Below are positions 42,477-51,875 of a stretch of DNA of 64,000 nt, one piece after another. Made by a program: the position numbers and the translations under genes. The notes under the pieces are model-generated. The model worked only from the letters and a program-made list of their open reading frames with translations, made no database searches and was not told the DNA's origin. This DNA comes from Halobacteriales archaeon QS_4_62_28. GTDB taxonomy: Archaea; Halobacteriota; Halobacteria; Halobacteriales; Haloarculaceae. Location: NCBI GenBank assembly GCA_003021685.1, contig PXRO01000004.1:1-64000 (forward strand). The letters are read 5' to 3'. The number at the start of each line of letters is the position of its first letter. Position 1 is the first letter of the stretch.

Positions 42477-43694
42477 GTGCTCGGATCGACAGCAGATCTC
42501 CTCCGTCTCTGTGCCATTCCCGTCTTCGGGTGGGCCGCCTACCGCGACATCAAGACTCGCCGTGTCCCCAATCGGGTCTGGCTCCCGCTGGCCGTGCTGG
42601 CGCTTGCCGTGCTGGTCTGGGACGGTTATCACGCCTACGTGGGCAACGACCGCCTCTTCTTTTTGCAGGTCGCACTCAGCGTCGGCTTCATCGTCCCGCT
42701 GGCGACCGCGTTCTGGTATATGGGCAGTTTCGGCGGGGCCGACGCCAAGGCGTTCTACGTCGTTGCCCTGCTCTTTCCGGCAGCCCCGGTCTACTACCTG
42801 CCGACGGTCGCGCTCCCGTTGCGCCTCGACACCGTCACCGTCCTCTCGTTGACGATTCTCTCGAACACCGTCGTCGTCGGAGCGCTGTACCCCCTTGGCG
42901 TCGCTCTCTCGAACCTGCTCCGTGGCCGGTTCGGTCTCCCGATGCTCATCGGCCGACCAATCGGTTGGCAGTCAATCGAAGAGGAGTACGGGATGTTGCT
43001 GGAAACGCCCGACGGCTTCACGCGCCGCGGCGTCGACCTCGATGCCCTCCGGATGTACCTGCGCTGGCGTGGCTGTACGCTCGCCGAGTTACGTGACGAC
43101 CCCGACTGGTTCCGAAACCCGGAGAGCCTGCCCGACGACCCTGGCGACGTTGGCGATGGGAACGTCGTGGTCGATGGGGGGGACGAAGGGCGAGCGGAGC
43201 GAGGCCCTCGGAACGGCGAACGGGGAGCAGAGCGACCCGTGAGCAACGAGGGCGAACATAGTGAGCCCTCGGACAGGGCGAACGGGGAGGAACGACCCGT
43301 GAGCAACGAGGGCGAACACAGTGAGCCCTCGGACAGGGCGAACGGGGAGGAACGACCCGTGAGCAACGAGAGCCCGACCGAAGGGAGGGGTCTCGAAAAT
43401 GCGAGCGGTGAAACCGCGAGCAAAGAGGGCGGCCAGCGAGACCCGCCCGCAGACGCGGGTGAGACTGACGATCCGTGGGGGACAGCGGCGTTCCTCGACG
43501 ACATCGAGGGTGGGGCCTACGGGACGACGCCCGAGGGATTGCGCGAGGGTCTCGACATACTCGTTGTCGAAGACGAGGTCTGGATCTCGCCGGGGATTCC
43601 CTTCATCGTCCCGATGTTCGTCGGGCTCGTCATCTCGCTCGCCTACGGCGACGTGCTGGTCGCCCTGCTCTCGCTGTTCGGGATCGGGGGATAG
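42477..43694 (+). CDS. prepilin/prearchaellin peptidase (PibD-like, A24)
   Basis: These membrane aspartyl proteases cleave class III signal peptides of pilins and archaellins. The 405-residue protein (GTG 42477) starts [32 protein letters not shown]. The first catalytic Asp lies in [11 protein letters not shown] and the second in [11 protein letters not shown]. There are about six membrane helices in the first 170 residues and one or two more at the end ([25 protein letters not shown]). A long polar insert (residues about 220-330) holds 20-residue repeats [20 protein letters not shown]. It is much longer than typical PibD (about 230 aa) because of this insert. Confidence 0.85.
   Translation: MLGSTADLLRLCAIPVFGWAAYRDIKTRRVPNRVWLPLAVLALAVLVWDGYHAYVGNDRLFFLQVALSVGFIVPLATAFWYMGSFGGADAKAFYVVALLFPAAPVYYLPTVALPLRLDTVTVLSLTILSNTVVVGALYPLGVALSNLLRGRFGLPMLIGRPIGWQSIEEEYGMLLETPDGFTRRGVDLDALRMYLRWRGCTLAELRDDPDWFRNPESLPDDPGDVGDGNVVVDGGDEGRAERGPRNGERGAERPVSNEGEHSEPSDRANGEERPVSNEGEHSEPSDRANGEERPVSNESPTEGRGLENASGETASKEGGQRDPPADAGETDDPWGTAAFLDDIEGGAYGTTPEGLREGLDILVVEDEVWISPGIPFIVPMFVGLVISLAYGDVLVALLSLFGIGG
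43231..43371 (+). repeat. 60-bp in-frame tandem repeat inside the prepilin peptidase gene
   Basis: A 60-bp unit containing GACCCGTGAGCAACGAGGGC occurs at 43231 and 43291, with a partial third copy from 43351, at an exact 60-bp period. The two full units differ at about three positions. The period is a multiple of three, so copy number can change without frameshift. Unit content (GAGC-rich, CCCTCGGAC) recurs imperfectly just upstream (43185-43225). Confidence 0.9.
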
Positions 43695-43752
43695 GGCCCG
43701 CTCGACCATCCCTAGCAGAAGACCTATCCGGCGCACACGCATTCGCTCGTCT

Positions 43753-44118
43753 ATGAGCGACGTGGATCTGGCATTCGACGAGCAAGACCTGTTGCCGGCG
43801 GTCGCACAGGACGCCGATACCGGCGAGGTCGTGATGCTCGCGTACGTCTCCGAGGCGGCCCTCCAGCAGTCCCGTGAGACGGGCTATGCCCACTACTACT
43901 CGCGTAGTCGCGACGAACTCTGGAAGAAGGGCGCGACGAGTGGTCACACCCAGACAATCGAGGAGATTCGGGTCGACTGCGACGGTGATGCGATTCTCTA
44001 CCTGGTCGAGCAATCGGGCGGTGCCTGTCACACCGGCTACGAGTCGTGTTTCCACCGAACTGTCGACGGCGAGGTCGTCGGAGAACGGGTGTTCGATCCC
44101 GATGCCGTCTACGAGTGA
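43753..44118 (+). CDS. hisI: phosphoribosyl-AMP cyclohydrolase
   Basis: HisI opens the ring of phosphoribosyl-AMP in histidine synthesis. The 121-residue protein starts [20 protein letters not shown]. It has the full family pattern [34 protein letters not shown] (metal-binding Asp) and [12 protein letters not shown] (zinc-binding Cys). It is the monofunctional archaeal form without a HisE domain. The next gene begins 7 bases after its stop. Confidence 0.96.
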   Translation: MSDVDLAFDEQDLLPAVAQDADTGEVVMLAYVSEAALQQSRETGYAHYYSRSRDELWKKGATSGHTQTIEEIRVDCDGDAILYLVEQSGGACHTGYESCFHRTVDGEVVGERVFDPDAVYE

Positions 44119-44125
44119 GCGACAG

Positions 44126-45247
44126 ATGGCGGGCGACGCCGATCCCGTCATGCGACTGGAGCGTGCCGACGCCGACCGGCAGGACGCCCGTAAGCGTGTC
44201 GAGGCCGTCGGCGAACCGGCATTACGGGACCTCAGGACGGCCTGTTCGGAGTTGCGGGCGTTGTTGGCCGAATACGAGAACAGGGCGACCGGTGACGGCG
44301 ATTTCGCCGCGTTCATCGAGTTCCAGGACCGGATCGCACACTTCACCGAGAGCCTCGACGAGGACCTGCCCGAGCGAGTGATTTTCGAGGAGATCGACGA
44401 CCGACTGCAACAGCGCCGCCTGACTGAAGGCGACTTCGCCGCGGTCCGCGAGCGGATCGACGACGCCGAGACGACAGCCACGCCGTTGCAGGAGTGGGAG
44501 GACGCCAGCGAGCGCTACAAAACAGCGCGACTGGCCGCCGAGGAGCGGTTAGGGGCGGTCGCGGATCGGATCGACGACTGCGAGCGACTGGTCGAACTCG
44601 GCCGGGCGGATCTGGACGCGCCGACTGAACGACTCCGTGGGCCAGTCGAGGACTACGACGAGGCCGTCACCGACGCGTTCCGGGCGTTCCGGTCCGACGC
44701 ACCAGCCCGCGAGGTGCTGGATTTCGTCGCGAGGACGGACCTGTACCCGCTGGTTCCCTTCGAGTCGCCGCCTGCAGACCTCGTCGAGTACGTCCACGAG
44801 CACGAGGCCGGCACCGAGTCGATCACTCGACTGCTCGAATACGCCGACTACTCTCGGTCGAAACTCGATCACTACGTCGATGACGCCGCCGCGCTCAGGC
44901 GCACGGTTGCGACCAACCGGACGTACCTGGAACGGCTCGACGGCGAGCCACTGACTGTCGGATGGCCGCCGCCTGCCGCCGAAACGCTCCGCTGGCGGTG
45001 CGACGAGCGTATCTCCGTGGTCGACCGGTTCGCATCAGATGTCGTGGCGGACCTGCGGGCGGTTCGGGACCTGACCTGGCGCGACGACTACGACCGACTG
45101 CGCCGGAGTGCAGTGGCTCGCGAGCAGTTGACCGACGAGGAACGGAAGCGGCTCAAGACGGGCGCGGTCGAACAGGAACTCGCTGAACTGCGCGACGAGC
45201 GCGAACAGATCGAGGCTGCGCTGTCGACGTATCCATTGCTGTCGTAA
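44126..45247 (+). CDS. coiled-coil haloarchaeal protein, unknown function
   Basis: The 373-residue protein starts MAGDADPVMRLERADADRQDA and is almost wholly helical and charged, with heptad-like stretches (ALRDLRTACSELRALLAEYEN; ERIDDAETTATPLQEWEDASERYKTARLAAEERL; EQELAELRDEREQIEAALS). No membrane helix or catalytic motif is seen. It resembles a conserved haloarchaeal family (DUF7118-like, from memory). It follows hisI by 7 bp, so it is co-transcribed, but a histidine role is not implied by sequence. Confidence 0.75.
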   Translation: MAGDADPVMRLERADADRQDARKRVEAVGEPALRDLRTACSELRALLAEYENRATGDGDFAAFIEFQDRIAHFTESLDEDLPERVIFEEIDDRLQQRRLTEGDFAAVRERIDDAETTATPLQEWEDASERYKTARLAAEERLGAVADRIDDCERLVELGRADLDAPTERLRGPVEDYDEAVTDAFRAFRSDAPAREVLDFVARTDLYPLVPFESPPADLVEYVHEHEAGTESITRLLEYADYSRSKLDHYVDDAAALRRTVATNRTYLERLDGEPLTVGWPPPAAETLRWRCDERISVVDRFASDVVADLRAVRDLTWRDDYDRLRRSAVAREQLTDEERKRLKTGAVEQELAELRDEREQIEAALSTYPLLS

Positions 45248-45256
45248 CCGGTAGGA

Positions 45257-46621
45257 TCAGGCCTGTTCGCGTGCTCGTTCGACGGCATCACAGAAGACGT
45301 CGGCCAGTTCCTGGGCACGCTCCCTGGTTCGTGCTTCGGCGTAGATTCGGATGACCGGTTCCGTCCCCGACGGGCGAGCGAGGACCCAGCCGTCGCCGTA
45401 GTCCAGCCGCCAGCCGTCGGTCGTGTTGAGGTCGGCGACGGCCTCTTTGGCCGTCTCCTCGATGGCTCCGAGCATCGCCGACCGCTCGTTCTCGTCGTCG
45501 CACCCGACGGATTCCCGGACGTTGACGTAGTCGTCGAAGCGAGCGGCGATCTCGCTGGCCGGCTCCTCGGTCACGAGTTCGAGGAACTTCGCCGCCGTGT
45601 AGGCCCCATCGCGGGCGATTCGGTAGTCCGGGAAGATGATCCCACCGTTGCCCTCACCGGCCACACCGACGTGTTCGCCCTCGGCCTGGAGTTGCTTGAT
45701 CCGGGTGATGAGATAGGTCGATCCGATCCGTGTCAGGGTCAGGTCGGCGTCGGCTGTCTCGACTACGTCGACGAGCCGCTGGGAGGCGTTGACTGCGGAG
45801 ACGACACTGTCGCCAGCCGCGACGGCCGCCTCGACCAGTGCGGCCAGCGCAGCGTCCCCGTTGACCATTGTCCCGGTCTCGTCGACGAACACCGCACGGT
45901 CGGCATCGCCGTCGTGGGCGATACCCAGGTCGGCATCTGTCGACCGGACGTATTCTTTCAAGTCGTCGAGGTTGGGCTCGACCGGTTCGGGATCGCGGCC
46001 GGGGAAGTGGCTGTCTGGCTGTGCGTTGACTGTCTGCACCGTACAGCCCAGTTCCCGGAAAAACTCGGGACCAGTGTGACAGCCGGCACCGTGGCCGGGG
46101 TCCACGACGACGGTGATATCGGCCCCGGCGATGGTGTCGCGGTCGACGGCCGCGAGGACGCCTTCGATGTAGTCGCGGTCGGCCCCCTCGATGTTCTTGG
46201 CCTGTCCGACCGATTCCCAGCCAACTGGTTCGAACCGGCCTGACGCGAGTCGCTTCTCGATACTGTCGAGGGTATCCCGGGGCAACTCGATGCCGTCGGC
46301 TCCGACGAGCTTGATACCGTTGTAGGCTGGCGGGTTGTGCGAGGCGGTGACCATCACGCCAGGAATGCCCTCGCGGGCACAGTAGGACTGTAATGCCGGC
46401 GTCGGCACCGCTCCGAGTTGCTCGACGGTACACCCGACACTCGCGAGACCGCTCGTGACCGCGCTGGCGAGCATCTGGCCGGTTGTTCGCGTATCGCGTG
46501 CGAGCGCGACCCGTTCGTGTTTCAGCACCGACCCGGCCGCCTGCGCGATCTGCAACACATCGACCGGCGTCAGCTCGTCGTTTGCAACACCTCTGACGCC
46601 GCTGGACCCGAACACGTGCAT
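45257..46621 (-). CDS. phosphohexomutase (phosphoglucosamine/phosphomannomutase type)
   Basis: The alpha-D-phosphohexomutase moves phosphate between C6 and C1 of a sugar, most likely glucosamine or mannose for surface glycans. The 454-residue protein starts MHVFGSSGVRGVANDELTP. The phosphoserine loop is VTASHNPPAYNGIK, the metal loop is AHDGDADRAVF, the sugar loop is GEGNGGIIFPD, and the phosphate-binding loop is RPSGTEPVIRIYAEA. GlmM is the best guess because of the SSGVRG start. It diverges from pyrE. Confidence 0.92.
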   Translation of the reverse strand: MHVFGSSGVRGVANDELTPVDVLQIAQAAGSVLKHERVALARDTRTTGQMLASAVTSGLASVGCTVEQLGAVPTPALQSYCAREGIPGVMVTASHNPPAYNGIKLVGADGIELPRDTLDSIEKRLASGRFEPVGWESVGQAKNIEGADRDYIEGVLAAVDRDTIAGADITVVVDPGHGAGCHTGPEFFRELGCTVQTVNAQPDSHFPGRDPEPVEPNLDDLKEYVRSTDADLGIAHDGDADRAVFVDETGTMVNGDAALAALVEAAVAAGDSVVSAVNASQRLVDVVETADADLTLTRIGSTYLITRIKQLQAEGEHVGVAGEGNGGIIFPDYRIARDGAYTAAKFLELVTEEPASEIAARFDDYVNVRESVGCDDENERSAMLGAIEETAKEAVADLNTTDGWRLDYGDGWVLARPSGTEPVIRIYAEARTRERAQELADVFCDAVERAREQA

Positions 46622-46739
46622 TCGATGAAGTGTCGTGTGCCGACCGGCTTATCACTACCGCCTCCGTGGTCGGCCACTGATACTGTCGGCTGTCGTCGTT
46701 ATCAACGCCTTTTAGCTCTCACGTATCAGACTGGAGGGT

Positions 46740-47306
46740 ATGGCAAACGACGCACTCATCTCCGCGTTGCGGGACGCAGACGCCGTCAAATACGGCGAGT
46801 TCGAACTCTCACACGGCGGGACGAGCAGCTACTACGTCGACAAGTACGTCTTCGAGACGAACCCTCGCTGTCTCGAACTGATCGGCGAGGCCTTCGCACA
46901 GCGTCTGGCCGAGGCCGACTGGTACGAAGCGGGGACCACACTCGCCGGCGTTGCACTGGGTGCCGTCCCCCTCGTCGCCGTGACGAGTATCGAGACGGGA
47001 ACGCCCTACGTCATCGCCCGGAAGCAACAGAAGGAGTACGGCACCGCCAACCTCATCGAGGGCGAACTCAGCGGCGGCGAGGAAGTCGTCATCCTCGAAG
47101 ACATCGCGACGACCGGCCAGAGTGCCGTCGATGCTGCCGAGGCACTGCGTGAGGCCGGTGGAACAGTCTCACACGTCTTCGTGGTCGTCGACCGCGAGGA
47201 GGGCGCTCGCGAGAACCTCGCCGAACACGGCCTCGAACTCGACTCGCTGGTGACGGCTTCCGAGTTGCTGGCCGACGCCCCCGAACACAGCGACGCCGGC
47301 GCGTAG
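46740..47306 (+). CDS. pyrE: orotate phosphoribosyltransferase
   Basis: PyrE joins orotate to PRPP, giving OMP in pyrimidine synthesis. The 188-residue protein starts [21 protein letters not shown]. It has [11 protein letters not shown] (orotate site), [12 protein letters not shown] (catalytic loop Lys residues) and the PRPP motif [22 protein letters not shown] Shine-Dalgarno sequence precedes the ATG by 1-2 bases. The 117 bases upstream hold a half-copy of a family A end (ACTGATACTGTCGG at 46676). Confidence 0.94.
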   Translation: MANDALISALRDADAVKYGEFELSHGGTSSYYVDKYVFETNPRCLELIGEAFAQRLAEADWYEAGTTLAGVALGAVPLVAVTSIETGTPYVIARKQQKEYGTANLIEGELSGGEEVVILEDIATTGQSAVDAAEALREAGGTVSHVFVVVDREEGARENLAEHGLELDSLVTASELLADAPEHSDAGA

Positions 47307-47374
47307 CCAGCGCAGGGGGTGCGACCCTCTTCGGCCCGGAGTAACTACGGCAACCGGTGTGTCCGTCCCGTGCA

Positions 47375-47456
47375 TATACCGGTGGACGTAACGTTTGATA
47401 CTTCTCAGCCGTCACAGTCCCGGCTGAATATATCATTGCTTACGTCCACCGGTATA
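47375..47456. repeat. 82-bp palindromic element, family B copy 3
   Basis: The ends TATACCGGTGGACGTAA and TTACGTCCACCGGTATA form a 17-bp perfect inverted repeat. The interior is the reverse complement of copies 1 and 2 (CAGCCGTCACAGTCCCGGCTG), so it is inserted in the opposite orientation. It lies between pyrE and the glutaredoxin gene, both on the plus strand, 42 bp upstream of the glutaredoxin ATG. Confidence 0.88.
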
Positions 47457-47498
47457 CGACCGTGGCCCTGATATAGGCCGAGACGGTATGCATGACTG

Positions 47499-47756
47499 AT
47501 GTCAAACCTCGAACTGTACGAATTAGAAGGCTGCCCGTACTGCGCGAAAGTGATCTCGAAACTCGACGAGCTCGGTCTCGACTACGAGTCTCACATGGTT
47601 GCGCGCTCCCACAGCGAGCGGACAGAAGTGAAAGACATCTCGGGCCAGACAGGCGTGCCAGTGCTCGTCGATGAGAAACACGGCATCGATGGGATGCCCG
47701 AATCCGACGACATCATCGAGTACCTCGAAGAAACCTACGGTACCACTGCGACTTAG
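47499..47756 (+). CDS. glutaredoxin family protein
   Basis: The 85-residue thioredoxin-fold protein starts [21 protein letters not shown], with the CPYC redox motif at residues 12-15. The cis-Pro element [12 protein letters not shown] and the glutathione-type [14 protein letters not shown] follow. Haloarchaea use gamma-glutamylcysteine rather than glutathione, so that may be its partner. The final 4 bases overlap the stop of the convergent HTH gene. Confidence 0.93.
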   Translation: MSNLELYELEGCPYCAKVISKLDELGLDYESHMVARSHSERTEVKDISGQTGVPVLVDEKHGIDGMPESDDIIEYLEETYGTTAT

Positions 47757-48721
47757 GCGACCTCTTCGGGGTCCTCGCCCCGGTCCATGATCAGGTCACG
47801 GAGTTCGTCGGCGTCGTTGATCGCCTCCATTTCGCTTTTTTCGATGATGGCAGTGCCGTCGACGGATTCCCGTTTGCGTTCGTCGACGACGTATATCGAT
47901 CTGGTACGCGTGACCTCGCCCACGGAGGACATGATTCGGGCACGCTTTTTGGCGGTTCTGGTGAACTCCGAGTGACCAGTCAACACCTGCTGGCGCTCCT
48001 GTTCGTTCTCCGAGACCGTCTTGAACGGGGCGCGGTCCGTCGGGTGGACCTCGAAGCCGATCCGGGTGAAGACGGTGACGATGGGTTCGTCTGCCGGGTC
48101 GACCTCGGGTTTCTCGGGCGCGTCGCCGTCGTCCTGGATCTCCTCGGCACCATCGAGGACGCTGACCGGCGACGTGAGCGGTTCCTCGAACAACTCCTCT
48201 AGCTCTGTGGCCACGTCTACGGAGGCGTCCATGCCGTCCTCGTACTTCGAGACAGTCCGGCGGGAGACGCCCAGTTCCTTGGCGAGGCGACCCAGCGACC
48301 AGTCGCGCTCTTCGCGTGCGTCTTCGAGCACTTCGCTGTCGATGTTGACGTACAGGCCACCCGGCGCGGCGTAAATAAGTGGCGGGACCGCTTCGATAAA
48401 CAGGTCCATCGCGGCGTCGGGCGACAGGACGGGCACGCCATGCCTGAAATAGACGACGCCGGGCTTGAGGTCCTCGTCCCGCGTTCGCAACCCGATTACG
48501 ATCGGTGTCGCGTTCAGGTACGTCCCCAGACGCCGCATTTCGGCACCGGTGGCGGCATCGAACGCATCGATGTTGCCCAGAATCTTCACGAGCAGTACGT
48601 CTTTCCCACGGCGAGCGGCGATGTCGAAGCTCTTCGGCCGGATCGCACACCGGTCGCTGACCAGAAAGCCGGCGTCTTCGAGCATCGCAGTAACGTTTTC
48701 GACCAGCGCCGACCGTGACAT
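47753..48721 (-). CDS. archaeal HTH-type transcriptional regulator (two-domain)
   Basis: The 322-residue protein starts [20 protein letters not shown]. Residues 1-100 look like a restriction-nuclease-like domain ([29 protein letters not shown]). A Cro/CI HTH follows (about residues 130-185; [27 protein letters not shown]). The C-terminal part is acidic and ends in a folded region ([20 protein letters not shown]). The architecture matches the conserved archaeal family of putative HTH regulators of unknown target. ATG 48721 is preferred over the track start 12 codons upstream. Confidence 0.85.
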   Translation of the reverse strand: MSRSALVENVTAMLEDAGFLVSDRCAIRPKSFDIAARRGKDVLLVKILGNIDAFDAATGAEMRRLGTYLNATPIVIGLRTRDEDLKPGVVYFRHGVPVLSPDAAMDLFIEAVPPLIYAAPGGLYVNIDSEVLEDAREERDWSLGRLAKELGVSRRTVSKYEDGMDASVDVATELEELFEEPLTSPVSVLDGAEEIQDDGDAPEKPEVDPADEPIVTVFTRIGFEVHPTDRAPFKTVSENEQERQQVLTGHSEFTRTAKKRARIMSSVGEVTRTRSIYVVDERKRESVDGTAIIEKSEMEAINDADELRDLIMDRGEDPEEVA

Positions 48722-48872
48722 AGTTGTACGCCTCTCTACAATAAAGAAGTAATTCACTGCATATATGCGTTGTGCCGGGATAGGGAGTCTGTATCCTTCG
48801 TTCTCGTTTCTTCACCAACACGTTTATTAATAGCCCCGCACTCGCCGGCCAGTCGAAAGGTCGAAACCGGTT

Positions 48873-48953
48873 ATATGGTTTATTGTAGTCGCTTACCGGT
48901 GAGCGTCGCCACGGGGTAGATGATCACCGATAAGTCGCTACAATAATCCGTAT
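48873..48953. repeat. 81-bp palindromic element, family D copy 2
   Basis: The arms ATATGGTTTATTGTAG and CTACAATAATCCGTAT pair with few mismatches, and the next segment TACCGGTGAGCGTC pairs with GATGATCACCGATA. The loop is the reverse complement of copy 1, so orientation is opposite. The right end reads TATCAGT, as in D1 and A2. It ends 19 bases before the GTG start of tiaS, overlapping the place where the promoter should be. Confidence 0.85.
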
Positions 48954-48972
48954 CAGTGGCGTACCAGCACTC

Positions 48973-50238
48973 GTGACGGTCATCGGCCTCGACGATACGG
49001 ATTCCCGCACCGAGGGGATGTGTACGACCTACGCCGCCGCCCGCCTCGTCGAGTGCATCACAGACGCCGGTGGGACGGTCGACCGCACACTGCTAGTCAG
49101 ACTCAACCCTGCTGTCGAGCACAAAACGCGGGGCAACGGGGCGCTTGCGGTCCACTGCGACCTGCCGGCCGAACAGGCGGTCGAACTCGCAACGGCGACC
49201 CTCGACATGGCCGCGGTCGACGATCCCCGCACTAATCCCGGCGTGGTCATCGCCGACTGCGACCCGGCCGCCGTCCCCGACCCGGTCCGTGACCACGCGC
49301 TGGCCGCTGTCCGACGACTGCTCGACATCGACACCACTCGCGACCGCATCACTGCGGCGGGGTTCGAGCACGCGGCGGTCGGCAACGGTCGGGGACTGAT
49401 CGGTGCGCTCGCGGCCGTGGGTGCCTGGCGGGCCGTCGACGATTGGACATACGAGCGGATTGCCTACCGCGAGCGCGAGCGTTGGGGTACCGACCGCATC
49501 GTCGACGCCGACTCAGTTCGTGACGCCGCAAAACGCCACTATCCGACGGTCTGGGACACCGTCGACCGGCCCTCTGGCTACCCGGTCTGTGTCCCCCGGA
49601 CGCCCTGCCCGATCCTCTATGGCATCCGGGGCGACGACGCCGAGGCCTGTCGTCGCGTGGCCGCCGACATCGAGAGCGAACCCGTCGCTCGCACGCACAC
49701 CTTCCTCACCAATCAGGGAACCGACGCCCACCTCCAGATCGCCACGCTTGCCGACCTCGCCGACGACAGCGCCTACCGAACCAGTGGAACCGTTCGCGAA
49801 CCACCCGAAACGCAGGCGGGTGGCCACGTGTTCTTCGTCCTCGGCGACGGCGACGTGACCGTCGACTGTGCGGCCTTCGAACCGACCAAGCGGTTTCGTG
49901 ACCGCGTCCGGTCGCTCCGGGTCGGCGACCGCCTCACCGTCTGCGGGGAAGTCAGCGACGGGACGCTCAAACTGGAGAAGTTCGCCCTCCGTGACCGTGT
50001 CGAAACCGAACTGGTCACGCCCGACTGCCCCGACTGTGGCCGCTCGATGAGCAGCGCCGGCCGCGATCAGGGGTACCGGTGCCGGGACTGTGATACCCAT
50101 CGCGACGGGAAAGTCCACCGGCAGATCGACCGCGACCTCGAACGTGGCTGGTACGAGGTTCCACCGGTCGCGCGCCGACACATCGCGAAACCGCTGGTGC
50201 GTGGTGGATTCGACGGGCCGACCCATCCCGAGCGGTAG
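48973..50238 (+). CDS. tiaS: tRNA(Ile2) 2-agmatinylcytidine synthetase TiaS
   Basis: TiaS attaches agmatine to C34 of tRNA-Ile(CAU) so that it reads AUA, an archaea-specific step. GTG 48973 gives VTVIGLDDTDSRTEGMCTTYAA, the signature N-terminus with the GxDDTDS ATP-binding motif, and 421 residues. RLNPAVEHKTRGNGALAV, the FLTNQGTDAHL region and an OB-fold segment follow. A C-terminal zinc ribbon (CPDCGRSMSSAGRDQGYRCRDC) is present as expected. The start codon lies 19 bp after a family D hairpin. Confidence 0.94.
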   Translation: MTVIGLDDTDSRTEGMCTTYAAARLVECITDAGGTVDRTLLVRLNPAVEHKTRGNGALAVHCDLPAEQAVELATATLDMAAVDDPRTNPGVVIADCDPAAVPDPVRDHALAAVRRLLDIDTTRDRITAAGFEHAAVGNGRGLIGALAAVGAWRAVDDWTYERIAYRERERWGTDRIVDADSVRDAAKRHYPTVWDTVDRPSGYPVCVPRTPCPILYGIRGDDAEACRRVAADIESEPVARTHTFLTNQGTDAHLQIATLADLADDSAYRTSGTVREPPETQAGGHVFFVLGDGDVTVDCAAFEPTKRFRDRVRSLRVGDRLTVCGEVSDGTLKLEKFALRDRVETELVTPDCPDCGRSMSSAGRDQGYRCRDCDTHRDGKVHRQIDRDLERGWYEVPPVARRHIAKPLVRGGFDGPTHPER

Positions 50239-50353
50239 GGACCTGTTTCGGTCGAAGTATGCAGTGTTATCGGGTCTCGGAGCGTCTTCGTCGGATTGTT
50301 CTCCCTGTAGTAGCATCCCTCTAACAATGTTGTCTGGTAGCAAAGCACCTGCC

Positions 50354-50575
50354 ATGAGCCAGCCATCGTCGGACGACGATGCCAGTTCGCTCGCGCCTGA
50401 GCCGCTACCACAGGAGGAGTTCCCCAACGAACAACTCTCGGCGGTCGTCGAGCAGCGGGCCGATAACACCGAGCGATGTATCTTTTATCCCGAAGACATC
50501 GACCCTTCGGCCGCCGAGACACACTGGCTCGCGGTGGACGCGGAGTTCGCAGTCGACGTCTCCGAGTGCCGGTGA
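50354..50575 (+). CDS. small acidic haloarchaeal protein (73 aa)
   Basis: From ATG 50354 (MSQPSSDDDASSLAPEPLPQEE) the product is 73 residues. Its disordered acidic N-terminal half is followed by ERCIFYPEDIDPSAAETHWLAVDAEFAVDV. The pattern fits a small haloarchaea-only family (DUF7511-like, from memory) of unknown function. The track frame starting at 50090 is a shadow of tiaS. It ends 7 bases before the convergent threonine synthase-like stop. Confidence 0.65.
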   Translation: MSQPSSDDDASSLAPEPLPQEEFPNEQLSAVVEQRADNTERCIFYPEDIDPSAAETHWLAVDAEFAVDVSECR

Positions 50576-50582
50576 CCCGAGG

Positions 50583-51650
50583 CTACCTGTTCTGCCCCGA
50601 GAGTACGACCACAATATCGTCATCGGAGCCGACTGTCCCGTTCTCCCGGGCGGCTTCGAGCGCCGCCGTCGCCGTGGCACAGGTCGGCTCCACCTGGAAG
50701 CCAGCCTCGGCGAGTCGCGCGTGTTCGTTTTCAGTCGTGGCGGCGTCAACGGCAATCGCATCGCCGTCTGTCGCCGTGATTGCAGCACGGATCTGGTCAC
50801 CACGCGCGGGGTCGCTGATCTGAATCCCGTCGGCAACGTCGTTCGTCTCCTCGCCCGTCTCGGTCGCCCGTTCTGGGACGATTGGCGCGTAGCCAGCGGC
50901 CTGTGCCCCAAGCAGTCGAGGCATCTCGTCGATCCAGCCAGCCGACCGGAGCGCCCGGAAGCCGCGATAGGCCCCGAGCAGGAGCGTCCCGTGACCCACC
51001 GGAACGACGACCGCGTCGGGCACTGACCAGTCGCGCTGGGCGGCGACCTCCATGGCCCACGTCATCGTCCCGGCAAAGAAGGCCGGGTGCCAGGCGTGAC
51101 TGGCGTACCACCCGCCGTCGTCCAGCGCGGCGTGACACGCCGCCGTTACGTCGGCCCGCGTCCCCTCGACCCGAACGATGTCTGCCCCCGTTCGCTCTAT
51201 CTTTCGCAGTTTCGTGGCTTTTGCATCCGCCGGAACGTAGATTTCGGCGTCGATCCCCGCACGGGTGGCGTAGGTCGCGACCGCCAGCCCCGCGTTGCCC
51301 GAGGAATCCTCGACGACGCGCTCGACGCCCAGCGCGTCCGCCTGTGAGAGTGTCACCGTAGCGCCGCGGTCCTTGAAACTCCCCGTCGGGAAGACCGAAT
51401 CGAGTTTGAACTGGGCGTTCCAGTCTGGTGCCTCGACCAGCGGCGTCCAGCCCTCGCCCAGCGAGACACGCCGCTCGACGGGCAGGAACGCTTCGAACGA
51501 CCAGAGACCACGCCGGGTGTCGATGCTCGCCGGGTCCGGGCGGTCGCCCTCCGGGAGCGGCTGGTCGACATAGTCGAGTGCGTGGCCACACGCACAGCGC
51601 CACGGCCCGTCGGCGTCGTACTCGCGCTCACAGGACGCACAGCGGTACAT
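50583..51650 (-). CDS. threonine synthase-like PLP enzyme
   Basis: The 355-residue fold-type II PLP protein starts MYRCASCEREYDADGPWRCACG, a small N-terminal zinc ribbon seen in archaeal threonine synthases. The PLP Lys is in TGSFKDRGATV. Substrate motifs are SSGNAGLAVATYA and PVGHGTLLLG. Threonine synthase turns O-phosphohomoserine into threonine. At 355 aa and with divergent loops it could be a paralogue with another substrate. A family B hairpin lies 75 bp upstream of its start. Confidence 0.85.
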   Translation of the reverse strand: MYRCASCEREYDADGPWRCACGHALDYVDQPLPEGDRPDPASIDTRRGLWSFEAFLPVERRVSLGEGWTPLVEAPDWNAQFKLDSVFPTGSFKDRGATVTLSQADALGVERVVEDSSGNAGLAVATYATRAGIDAEIYVPADAKATKLRKIERTGADIVRVEGTRADVTAACHAALDDGGWYASHAWHPAFFAGTMTWAMEVAAQRDWSVPDAVVVPVGHGTLLLGAYRGFRALRSAGWIDEMPRLLGAQAAGYAPIVPERATETGEETNDVADGIQISDPARGDQIRAAITATDGDAIAVDAATTENEHARLAEAGFQVEPTCATATAALEAARENGTVGSDDDIVVVLSGQNR

Positions 51651-51725
51651 GTGCCAGTCGTCGTCCGGGCGCTACCAGAAACTGTCGGCGGGTGAGTACC
51701 GACAGCGGTGCGGACTGTCCGGTGA

Positions 51726-51809
51726 TATACCGGTGGACGTACCGTTTGATACGTCTCAGCCGTCACGGTCCCCGGGCTGACTGTATCAGTGCGTACGTCC
51801 ACCGGTATA
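51726..51809. repeat. 84-bp palindromic element, family B copy 4
   Basis: The ends TATACCGGTGGACGTAC and GTACGTCCACCGGTATA form a 17-bp perfect inverted repeat. The interior is in the same orientation as copy 3 and opposite to copies 1 and 2 (CTCAGCCGTCACGGTCCCCG). It lies between two minus-strand genes, downstream of the aspartoacylase-like gene and upstream of the threonine synthase-like gene. Confidence 0.88.
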
Positions 51810-51875
51810 CCGTAGTCTTGGGGGGCAGTGGTCGAGAAGTGGGCGACTCGGACGTTTCCCGGGCGAACTCTCCGT

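Noticed and set aside
43231-43371. CRISPR-like array
   Set aside because: The repeats are directly abutting 60-bp units inside a coding frame, with no spacers.
46676-46700. A further family A element before pyrE
   Set aside because: Only the end ACTGATACTGTCGG is present; no partner arm or inner hairpin follows, so it is not listed as a feature.
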